From NCBI GenBank assembly GCA_030833605.1, contig JAURGV010000015.1, positions 1-18,859 of the forward strand: 18,859 bases of DNA, read 5' to 3'. The translations under genes and the position numbers were made by a program. The first letter of the stretch is position 1, and every line of letters begins with the position of its first letter. This document shows positions 1 through 6,036 of the stretch, piece by piece. The notes below the pieces were generated by a model. It ran no database searches. It was not told where the DNA came from and was given only the letters and a program-made list of their open reading frames with translations. Source of the stretch: Rhodothermales bacterium. GTDB taxonomy: Bacteria; Bacteroidota; Rhodothermia; Rhodothermales; UBA10348.

Positions 1-279
1 TAAAATGCCGATGGCGATGGGCAGGTCATACAGAGTGCCTTCTTTTCGAATGTCGGCCGGAGCAAGGTTTACGGTAACCGCGCCCTTAGGCATCTCGAAC
101 CCCGATGCATAAATGGAGGCCCGTATTCGGTCCAGGGCTTCCTTGACCGCATTATTCGGCAGTCCGACAATGGTATGGCGAGGAATTCCTGCCACAATGC
201 TGGTTTCTACGCAAACGGATACGGCATCAATCCCCGACGTTGCGCTTCCTCTAATTTGGCTGTACTTGACTCGTTTCAT
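1..279 (-). CDS. ComM/YifB-family Mg-chelatase-like AAA+ ATPase, N-terminal part (cut by window edge)
   Basis: The 93 visible residues match the N-terminal domain of the ComM/YifB family, whose full proteins are about 500 residues with a Mg-chelatase-like ATPase core. Visible hallmarks are a GIDA segment near residue 17, IVGLPNNAVKEAL near residues 40-52 and VNLAPADIRKEG followed by DLPIAIGIL at the edge. ComM in other bacteria is a hexameric helicase promoting branch migration during natural transformation; the role of YifB proteins outside gamma-proteobacteria is less certain. An in-frame ATG also exists at 294, adding five residues. I prefer 279 because the likely -7 promoter box (304-297) would start transcription near 290, inside the longer version. 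The ATPase motifs lie outside the window. The gene is divergent from nadK. Confidence 0.85.
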   Translation of the reverse strand, partial: MKRVKYSQIRGSATSGIDAVSVCVETSIVAGIPRHTIVGLPNNAVKEALDRIRASIYASGFEMPKGAVTVNLAPADIRKEGTLYDLPIAIGIL

Positions 280-296
280 ACCATGTAGGGCCATCC

Positions 297-327
297 CAAC
301 GTTATTCGTTACGCCATTTTGACCCAA
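297..327 (-). promoter_or_regulatory. Candidate promoter of the comM/yifB-like gene
   Basis: Read on the minus strand there is TTTG with TTG at 327-325, 20 bases of spacer, then TAACGTTG at 304-297. This matches the Bacteroidota TTG...TAnnTTTG pattern at 7 of 8 positions in the -7 box. The expected start of transcription near 290 leaves about 11 bases before the ATG at 279. It is a match by eye only. Confidence 0.45.
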
Positions 328-349
328 ACAGGAACCGTACATAACGTTA
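319..349 (+). promoter_or_regulatory. Candidate promoter of nadK
   Basis: TTG at 319-321, a 20-base spacer and TAACGTTA at 342-349 (6 of 8 matches to TAnnTTTG) form a plus-strand counterpart to the divergent promoter. The two -35 regions overlap. A second, weaker possibility lies at 376-404 (TTG, 18 bases, TATCGTTT), which would give a shorter leader to the ATG at 434. Confidence 0.3.
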
Positions 350-433
350 CTTCGCGTGGATTGAATGGAGATAGGTTGTACATTCATGATGTCCACTATC
401 GTTTTAGAATTTCAACGCTGTTCGAACAACCCC

Positions 434-1330
434 ATGCCCATTTTCCTTGGCATAACTGGAAATACTAAAAAAGCTGGCCTGTGGAAGCCTGTTTTTGAGC
501 TTCTTGCCGCGCTCAGGACCATCCACACTAAGTTTGTTGTGCATCCCGACCTCGCACAGGGACTCAGAGAGCGTGATTTCTCGCTAGATGACAATGAAAT
601 CGCTCCTACCATTTCGGATTTCTGGGATATGTCCGAACTCATCATCTCCTTCGGAGGAGATGGTACGCTATTGAACACGGCGAGCGAATTAGGACCACGT
701 TCTATTCCAATTCTGGGTGTGAATCACGGACGGCTAGGCTTTTTGGCTCAAATCGAAGGGTCTGAGCTTCAGGACCGGGTTGCACAGATACGGAATCGAG
801 ACTTTTTAGTAGAAGAACGCATTGTTTTAGAAGCTACGCTGGGATCGGGCGAACAACTCGATGCGCGATTCGCACTGAATGAATTTGCATTTCAGCGCTC
901 GGGTGACAGTGGATTGTTAGCTTTTGACGTAAAAGTTGGAGGTATTCATCTAAATACTTACTGGGCCGACGGACTTTTGATTTCAACACCCACCGGTTCT
1001 ACCGCCTATTCCCTTGCTTTGGGCGGTCCGATTATGGCGCCCGGCTGTAATTCCATTCTGATCAGCCCTATCGCTCCGCATACCCTTACTGTTCGGCCCA
1101 TTGTGATTTCTGATGCTTCTGAAATTGAAATTCAATTGTTAAATCGAAATCAGTCCCATGTTTTTACGACGGACGGGTTTAACCACCCCAATGCACTCGC
1201 AAACGGCAGCGTTTTCATCAAGAAAGCTAAACACCGTGTAAATTTGGTCAGATTTGAAGATCAAGATTATTTTTCCACGCTTAGAAACAAGTTGATGTGG
1301 GGTGCCCACCGTTCCAAAGTGAACGATTAA
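434..1330 (+). CDS. nadK: NAD kinase (ATP-NAD kinase)
   Basis: Phosphorylates NAD to NADP in the cytoplasm, supplying NADP(H) for biosynthesis. The 298-residue product has the family signatures in order: an N-terminal GITGN strand, the GGDGTLLNTA nucleotide motif near residues 74-83, an NE pair with the following FAFQRSG near 150, and the DGLLISTPTGSTAYSLALGG block near residues 184-203, then SPIAPHTLTVRP. The reading frame is open upstream with ATGs at 365, 386 and 389. I chose 434 because NAD kinases normally begin a few residues before this first beta strand, and the extra upstream residues resemble nothing in the family. No Shine-Dalgarno sequence is visible before any of these starts. 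It is divergent from the comM/yifB-like gene and followed by tRNA-Phe in the same direction. Confidence 0.93.
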   Translation: MPIFLGITGNTKKAGLWKPVFELLAALRTIHTKFVVHPDLAQGLRERDFSLDDNEIAPTISDFWDMSELIISFGGDGTLLNTASELGPRSIPILGVNHGRLGFLAQIEGSELQDRVAQIRNRDFLVEERIVLEATLGSGEQLDARFALNEFAFQRSGDSGLLAFDVKVGGIHLNTYWADGLLISTPTGSTAYSLALGGPIMAPGCNSILISPIAPHTLTVRPIVISDASEIEIQLLNRNQSHVFTTDGFNHPNALANGSVFIKKAKHRVNLVRFEDQDYFSTLRNKLMWGAHRSKVND

Positions 1331-1358
1331 TTGTCAACAGATCGTGAAACCGTAATAT

Positions 1359-1379
1359 GAGTCAATCTTGAGTTGACTC
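1359..1379. repeat. Perfect 7-bp inverted repeat overlapping the tRNA-Phe -35 element
   Basis: GAGTCAA (1359-1365) and TTGACTC (1373-1379) are perfect inverted copies separated by seven bases. The right arm contains the TTG of the tRNA-Phe promoter. It may be a weak nadK transcript-end hairpin (no T-run follows), an operator, or chance. Confidence 0.4.
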
Positions 1380-1404
1380 CGGTTCTGCTCAGACCGTATA
1401 TTCG
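1373..1404 (+). promoter_or_regulatory. Promoter of tRNA-Phe
   Basis: TTG at 1373-1375, 21 bases of spacer and TATATTCG at 1397-1404 match the Bacteroidota sigma pattern, with one mismatch in TAnnTTTG. The box lies nine bases before the first base of the mature tRNA. The same spacing precedes tRNA-Asp, which supports the call. Confidence 0.6.
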
Positions 1405-1412
1405 TCGGCTCC

Positions 1413-1485
1413 GGTCAGGTAGCTCAGTTGGTAGAGCAATGGACTGAAAATCCATGTGTCGGGGGTTCAATTCCCTCCCTGACCA
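1413..1485 (+). tRNA. tRNA-Phe (anticodon GAA)
   Basis: A full cloverleaf is visible. The acceptor stem is GGTCAGG (1413-1419) with CCTGACC (1478-1484). The anticodon stem ATGGA/TCCAT encloses the loop CTGAAAA, with GAA at 1446-1448. The T stem GGGGG/CCCTC encloses TTCAATT. The discriminator is A1485 and CCA is not encoded, so it must be added afterwards. Confidence 0.97.
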
Positions 1486-1513
1486 CACTTTTTCGAAAAA
1501 AGTGCCTTTTTTT
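1486..1513 (+). terminator. Terminator of tRNA-Phe
   Basis: CACTTTTT (1486-1493) pairs with AAAAAGTG (1497-1504) around a three-base loop, followed by CC and a run of seven T. The hairpin begins at the first base after the tRNA discriminator, so the 3' trailer is itself the terminator. The stem is AT-rich and only moderately stable. Confidence 0.6.
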
Positions 1514-1598
1514 ATCTAAAAGAGCTACTTCAAAAGAAAAATACCCTCGATTTCTCGAAAAGGCTTTGCTCCTACACGATTTCCTCAAAATCGAAGTA

Positions 1599-1630
1599 TT
1601 GCAAGGCGACGTAAAGAAAGCGTATCTTTT
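1599..1630 (+). promoter_or_regulatory. Promoter of tRNA-Asp
   Basis: TTG at 1599-1601, 21 bases of spacer, and TATCTTTT at 1623-1630 (one mismatch to TAnnTTTG). The spacing is identical to that of the tRNA-Phe promoter. The mature tRNA begins 17 bases downstream of the box. Confidence 0.6.
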
Positions 1631-1646
1631 CGGCTCTCGAAAAAAT

Positions 1647-1720
1647 GGTCCGGTAGTTCAGTTGGTTAGAACGCCTGCCTGTCACGCAGGAGGTCGCGAG
1701 TTCGAGTCTCGTCCGGACCG
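1647..1720 (+). tRNA. tRNA-Asp (anticodon GTC)
   Basis: The acceptor stem is GGTCCGG (1647-1653) with CCGGACC (1713-1719). The anticodon stem CCTGC/GCAGG encloses the loop CTGTCAC, with GTC at 1681-1683. The discriminator is G1720, as expected for Asp tRNAs, and CCA is not encoded. It lies 161 bases after tRNA-Phe but has its own promoter and terminator, so the two appear to be separate transcripts. Confidence 0.97.
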
Positions 1721-1726
1721 CCGAGA

Positions 1727-1767
1727 AAAGCCCTGGTTAACGAAAGTTAGTCAGGGCTTTATTTTTT
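1727..1767 (+). terminator. Terminator of tRNA-Asp
   Basis: AAAGCCCTG (1727-1735) pairs perfectly with CAGGGCTTT (1752-1760) across a 16-base loop, followed by ATTTTTT. This is a typical intrinsic terminator. Confidence 0.8.
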
Positions 1768-1864
1768 GGTGGAAGTGCCAGCTTTTAGGCACATTAGTTT
1801 GCGTTGACCCCGATACAGTCGGATATTTCCATCTCTGAGAAAATAGACCTATCAAGTTTGGCAG

Positions 1865-2284
1865 ATGGCAGAACTCAAAACCCAGAAAAACGACGCATCG
1901 GTTGCCGATTTTATCGCAAACGTTGAACCCGCTTCACGACCAGCGGATTCCGAAAGGCTCATCGAAATCATGTCCGAAATAACCGGGGATAAACCTGCAA
2001 TTTGGGGCACTTCGATCGTAGGTTTTGGAAGTTATCGTTATGTTTACGCTTCGGGGCGATCGGGAGACTGGATGATAACCGGATTTTCACCCCGGAAAAC
2101 GGCTCTTACTTGCTATATAATGGCAGGTTTTGAGCATTATAACTAGCTTATGTCCAAACTTGGTAAATACAAAACAGGCTCGTCCTGTTTGTATGTAAAG
2201 CAGCTTTCGGACGTTGACGAAAACGTCTTAAAAGACCCAATAAGGTCCTCATTTATTTATATGACGAACAAATACAATTCATGA
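1865..2284 (+). pseudogene. DUF1801 (YdhG-like) protein gene interrupted by one in-frame TAG
   Basis: The reading frame from the ATG at 1865 encodes a DUF1801-type protein, with the typical WGTSIVGFGSY and GDWMITGFSPRKTALT segments, but stops at TAG 2144-2146 after 93 residues. The same frame then continues without another stop to TGA at 2282-2284. That extra part carries the family's C-terminal signature (KLGKYKTGSSCLYVKQLSDVD), which normally follows the GFEHY segment directly. Total length with read-through would be about 139 residues, normal for the family. So the simplest reading is a single nonsense change (for instance from GAG or CAG). TAG is used as a true stop in at least three later genes, so it is not reassigned. 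Function is unknown. The distal end overlaps the sulfatase ATG by four bases. Confidence 0.8.
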
Positions 2285-3759
2285 AGCGCACCCTTTTACT
2301 CGCCGTATTTATTTCGCTCCTGACTGGATGTTCAACGGAGAAACCCGCTCCAAACATCATTTACATTCTTGCTGACGACCTGGGCTACAACGAGTTAGGG
2401 TCGTACGGTCAAAAGATTATTCGCACGCCCAACCTCGATCAACTGGCCCAAGAAGGCATGCGATTTACGCAGCACTATTCTGGAAGCCCCGTTTGCGCGC
2501 CTTCCAGAGGCACGTTGCTCACTGGAAAAAACACGGGAAATGGATACATCAGAGACAATCTCGAGATGGGCGGTTGGGGTCCTAACGAACCCGAGGGACA
2601 GCTTCCACTACTTGCTTCCGAGTTTACTATTGCCGAGATGTTAAAGCCTTTAGGCTACGCCACAGGGTTTGTCGGAAAATGGGGCCTCGGTGGGCCTGAT
2701 TCGGAAGGCCATCCAAATAACCAGGGTTTTGACGAGTTCTACGGCTATCTATGTCAGCGCGTGGCTCACAATTATTATCCAACGCACCTCTGGCAGAACG
2801 GGAGCCCCGACAGCCTTGAAGGTCAAGCCTATTTCGCAGCACACCAGAAAATTGATGAGCCGTTTGCAACCGAACAAGAATACTACGATCGTTTCTCCGG
2901 CGAACACTACGCACCGGACAAAATGCTGGATGCCGCGCTCAGTTTCTTGAATGCCAATCAAAAAAACCCATTCCTATTGGTTTTTGCGACCCCGGTACCG
3001 CATCTAGCGCTTCAAGTCCCTATGGAATCACTGGACGAGTATCCTGATTCAATGGACGCCGAACCGTTTCTTGGCGGATCGTATTTGCCACATCCTCGGC
3101 CTCACGCGGCGTATGCGGCTATGATTACCCGAATGGACCGAGATATCGGCACCCTTTTGGCTCGTTTGGAAGAACTGGGACTGGCTGAAAACACCATTGT
3201 GATGTTTTCATCAGATAATGGAACGACGTACTCCAAAGGCGTGGATGCTGATTATTTTAACAGCGTTGGCGATATGCGTGGGCTCAAAGGATCCGTGTTT
3301 GAAGGCGGCATCAAGGTACCTTTCATTGTTAAATGGCCCAATGTGACCCCAGCTGGAAGTACTTCTGACAAGATCTCGGCCTTTTGGGACATTATGCCAA
3401 CCCTTGCGGACATCACCGGCGCGGCCGTCCCAGAGGGAATCGACGGGGCATCGATTGCCGGCACGCTGAAAGGAGAAGCTTCATCCGTCGAAGAAGGCAA
3501 ACCCTTGTACTGGGAATATCATGCTTTTGGCGGCATGCAAGCCGTACGAAAAGGCAAATGGAAAGGGATCCGTTTAGAGATTCGGAAACAGGACAATGCC
3601 CCCGTTCAGCTATTTGATCTCGAATCGGATCCCAATGAGACAAATGATATTGCAGCCGATCATCCGGAAGTTGTGGCCGAAATTCGCGCCATTATGGACA
3701 GCAGACGTCCGTCTGAAATTGAGGCGTGGAATTTCGTCAGAGACTCATCGGCCGAATAA
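2281..3759 (+). CDS. Sulfatase (arylsulfatase A type), predicted lipoprotein
   Basis: The 492-residue product hydrolyses sulfate esters, probably at the cell surface or in the periplasm; the substrate cannot be read from sequence. The N-terminus is a lipoprotein signal ending in LLTGC with the lipid-bearing Cys17. The sulfatase domain starts at PNIIYILADDLGY, with metal-binding Asp32/Asp33. The maturation motif CAPSRGTLLTG at residues 72-82 has Cys72 to be converted to formylglycine. Later come a metal-site segment FSSDNGTT and the KGSVFEGGIKVPF segment typical of the family. The C-terminal part has YWEYHAFGGMQAVRKGKWK, as in many arylsulfatase-like enzymes. No maturase is seen in the window. 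The ATG overlaps the end of the interrupted DUF1801 frame, and the 3' end overlaps the convergent WbqC-like gene by 15 bases. Confidence 0.93.
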   Translation: MKRTLLLAVFISLLTGCSTEKPAPNIIYILADDLGYNELGSYGQKIIRTPNLDQLAQEGMRFTQHYSGSPVCAPSRGTLLTGKNTGNGYIRDNLEMGGWGPNEPEGQLPLLASEFTIAEMLKPLGYATGFVGKWGLGGPDSEGHPNNQGFDEFYGYLCQRVAHNYYPTHLWQNGSPDSLEGQAYFAAHQKIDEPFATEQEYYDRFSGEHYAPDKMLDAALSFLNANQKNPFLLVFATPVPHLALQVPMESLDEYPDSMDAEPFLGGSYLPHPRPHAAYAAMITRMDRDIGTLLARLEELGLAENTIVMFSSDNGTTYSKGVDADYFNSVGDMRGLKGSVFEGGIKVPFIVKWPNVTPAGSTSDKISAFWDIMPTLADITGAAVPEGIDGASIAGTLKGEASSVEEGKPLYWEYHAFGGMQAVRKGKWKGIRLEIRKQDNAPVQLFDLESDPNETNDIAADHPEVVAEIRAIMDSRRPSEIEAWNFVRDSSAE

Positions 3760-4332
3760 CAAAATCCCTTTGGAATTGGGCCCGTGATTGAACAATAGGT
3801 CTAAAACACTTAAGCCCGGAACAAAACCATCAAAATTTTGGCGGTATTCGGTGTGCATAAAAGGCGTTGGTTGCCCATTTCCATCCGTATCGCTTTTTTC
3901 CAAATCGGAATCGGCGACGAAGTCCGCATTCACCTCAGAAACAGCGAGTCCAAGGGTCGTAATGCACCATCGGGTCGTTTTTTCGGTCAGATCCTTTAGA
4001 AACACCCAATCTGCTTCAATGAGGCCTCGAATTGCGGGCTCGTAGTATTCAAAATAGGGCGACGTGGCGTAATTATAGACCAACCCTTTGGTATGGTCTT
4101 GTCGCCATGAGGAAGAAGGATCAATTTCGATTTCCGTTAACGCCGTACCGCTAGGAAGCTTTTTAACAGGTATCGTGAGCCAATGCGCCCCTTGAGGCGT
4201 TCGAATCTGAGTCCGATTGAGATATGTCTGCTTCACGTACGGTGACTCCGCATTCATTTGAAACGCGGAGGCTAACGCCAACGATCGCATGGACGCTAAA
4301 GGCGGGAAGTATTCGGGGACGAACTGGATCAT
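3745..4332 (-). CDS. WbqC-like family protein
   Basis: The 195-residue product has the WbqC-family pattern: YFPP near residue 8, a YVKQTYLNRTQI segment, the WLTIPVKK strand, W...DHTKGLVYNYATSPYFEYY in the middle, and a C-terminal FVPGLSVLDLLFNHGP. WbqC proteins occur in O-antigen clusters and widely in Bacteroidota, where from memory they often sit near lepB. That neighbour is absent here. The biochemical role is unsettled, so none is assigned. The start at 4332 is the only ATG just before the conserved N-terminal motif. It is divergent from the LD-carboxypeptidase gene with 67 bases between starts, and convergent with the sulfatase. Confidence 0.85.
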   Translation of the reverse strand: MIQFVPEYFPPLASMRSLALASAFQMNAESPYVKQTYLNRTQIRTPQGAHWLTIPVKKLPSGTALTEIEIDPSSSWRQDHTKGLVYNYATSPYFEYYEPAIRGLIEADWVFLKDLTEKTTRWCITTLGLAVSEVNADFVADSDLEKSDTDGNGQPTPFMHTEYRQNFDGFVPGLSVLDLLFNHGPNSKGILLFGR

Positions 4333-4399
4333 ATGGAAAAAGCAACGAGGGATACGGCCGCAACGTTCCTATATTGTGACTAGTTAGACAACTTATTTC

Positions 4400-5347
4400 A
4401 TGCCTCATCTTCTGCGAAAAGCGAAAGCATTCATTTCTCCTGCTCCTATCGGGATCATTGCGCCTGCATCGGCACCTCGAACGGTTGAGTCGCTTGAAAT
4501 GGGCTTAACTAATCTGATAAAAGCCGGTTTTTCCCCGATTCAATTCCGCCCAACGTACGAAGCTGAAGGATTTCTGGCAGGAACGGATGCAGTGAGGCTT
4601 TCTGAATTTAATCATTTTCTACGCTCCGACGAAGTCGACACGCTTATTGCCGTGCGAGGCGGTTATGGATGCCTTCGCCTGTTGGACCATATCGATTATG
4701 AGGCCGCCCGAAACCATCCTAAACTTCTGGTTGGCTATTCAGACATCACGGCCCTTCAACTCGCCTTATTCAAACACGCTGGGTGGGTTGGTATTTCAGG
4801 ACCGATGGTTGCCGTAGAGTGGCCTGACCCTGAAGGGTCGAATTGCGCCCAGTTTTTACGCTTAGTGAGTGGGCAGGATGTGACAGGCCCTCTGGATGCA
4901 CCTGAATTTCCCTTGTCAACACTGAATTCGGGACGTACCAGAGGTACACTACTGGGTGGTAACTTGTCTCTGATCGCAAAAATGTGTGGCTCGAAACACC
5001 TACCCGATTTTACCGGAAGCCTCTTGTTTCTGGAAGAGATTGGCGAAAGTCCCTATCGAGTGGATGGGCTTCTGGCACAATTAAAGCTTGCCGGCATACT
5101 GGATCGACTCAACGGAGTCGTTTTGGGAGGGTTTACGGAGGCGGAATCATCGCCTGGTCGCCCAACCTGGTCGCTGGAGCAAGTTTTTGAATCCTACTTT
5201 GCGGAATTAGGCATTCCTGTGGCAATCGGGCTTCGGTACGGCCATTTTCCTGCTAAAATTGCCCTTCCGATAGGTGTTGAGGCCGAGCTAATTTGCTCCT
5301 CCCACTCCGCCACGTTAAATCTCTTAGAATCGCCCGTAATTAGCTGA
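4400..5347 (+). CDS. ldcA: LD-carboxypeptidase (peptidase family S66)
   Basis: Cleaves the terminal D-alanine from tetrapeptides of recycled peptidoglycan in the cytoplasm. The 315-residue product is the usual length. The catalytic triad typical of S66 is recognisable: Ser114 in GYSD, Glu212 or Glu213 in LFLEEIGE, and His282 in RYGHFPAK. The N-terminal IGIIAPAS strand and the VRGGYG motif (residues 85-90) fit the fold. No signal peptide is seen, consistent with a cytoplasmic recycling enzyme. The start has no Shine-Dalgarno sequence. It is the only cell-wall gene in this part of the window; mreC and dacB lie further downstream after purN and purH. Confidence 0.92.
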   Translation: MPHLLRKAKAFISPAPIGIIAPASAPRTVESLEMGLTNLIKAGFSPIQFRPTYEAEGFLAGTDAVRLSEFNHFLRSDEVDTLIAVRGGYGCLRLLDHIDYEAARNHPKLLVGYSDITALQLALFKHAGWVGISGPMVAVEWPDPEGSNCAQFLRLVSGQDVTGPLDAPEFPLSTLNSGRTRGTLLGGNLSLIAKMCGSKHLPDFTGSLLFLEEIGESPYRVDGLLAQLKLAGILDRLNGVVLGGFTEAESSPGRPTWSLEQVFESYFAELGIPVAIGLRYGHFPAKIALPIGVEAELICSSHSATLNLLESPVIS

Positions 5348-5443
5348 TTTTCATACTGTTTTTTCCACTACGCAGTGATTTAATCCGTAGGTTACGACTT
5401 CCATTTTGACCACGTTTCGTTCAAGCATCTCACCTATTCGTTG

Positions 5444-6025
5444 ATGCGTCTTGCCATATTCGCCTCAGGAGGCGGTTCCAATTTTCAATCTATTGTCGAT
5501 TCGACCATCTCAGGACAATTATCCGCTGAAGTGGTTTTGTGTGTCGCCAGTAACCCCAGTGCAGGCGTAATTAAGCGGGCTGAAACATTGGGGATTCCCG
5601 TTCACGTGCTTCCTCCCTCCTTCCCGAAGGATTATCCGGGCCCTGATCAACCCAACGAATTGCTCCAAGTCCTTGCAGAGCATAAGGTTACATTCATTGC
5701 CCTTGCTGGTTTTATGAAGCTGGTTCCGGGATTTCTGATCGCCCAATATCCAGGGGCGATTGTCAATATTCATCCTGCACTTTTACCCAAATTTGGCGGA
5801 AAAGGGATGTACGGAAGAAATGTGCACGTCGCGGTATTGGAAAACGGCGAGACAGAATCGGGTGCAACCGTTCATTTGGTTGATCTCGAATACGATACGG
5901 GTGCGATTGTCTTACAAGAAAAAGTACCGGTATTCCCTACCGACACGCCTGAAATACTGGCAGCACGCGTGTTAAAAACAGAACACTCTCTTTATCCCAA
6001 GGCGCTGCAAATCTTTGCTAAATAA
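5444..6025 (+). CDS. purN: Phosphoribosylglycinamide formyltransferase (GAR transformylase)
   Basis: Transfers a formyl group from 10-formyl-tetrahydrofolate to GAR, the third step of purine synthesis. The 193-residue product has the phosphate-binding ASGGGSN loop at residues 7-13, the catalytic set Asn108, His110 (in NIHPALLP) and Asp151 (in EYDTGAIVLQ), and a GKGMYG loop seen in many non-proteobacterial PurN. A TTG lies directly before the ATG; I used the ATG at 5444 because the conserved first strand begins immediately after it. Only 11 bases separate its stop from purH, so the two are presumably one transcript, as their consecutive pathway use of formyl-folate suggests. Confidence 0.95.
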   Translation: MRLAIFASGGGSNFQSIVDSTISGQLSAEVVLCVASNPSAGVIKRAETLGIPVHVLPPSFPKDYPGPDQPNELLQVLAEHKVTFIALAGFMKLVPGFLIAQYPGAIVNIHPALLPKFGGKGMYGRNVHVAVLENGETESGATVHLVDLEYDTGAIVLQEKVPVFPTDTPEILAARVLKTEHSLYPKALQIFAK

Positions 6026-6036
6026 CTGATTTAAAC

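Noticed and set aside
113..322. Plus-strand frame opposite the comM/yifB-like gene
   Set aside because: The minus strand encodes clearly conserved ComM/YifB residues across the same bases.
1540..1600. Short repeats CGATTTC around 1547 and 1579 between the tRNAs
   Set aside because: Seven-base copies without regular spacing; no sign of an attachment site or of a mobile element using the tRNAs.
1428..1838. Open frame of 136 codons running through both tRNAs
   Set aside because: It covers tRNA-Phe, tRNA-Asp and their promoter/terminator signals; the translated residues are tRNA-derived and resemble no protein family.
2172..2190. Inverted repeat AAACAGG/CCTGTTT
   Set aside because: It lies inside the formerly coding distal part of the DUF1801 frame and no T-run follows; probably chance.
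5441..5446. TTG start for purN
   Set aside because: The adjoining ATG at 5444 fits the conserved N-terminus and is a better codon.
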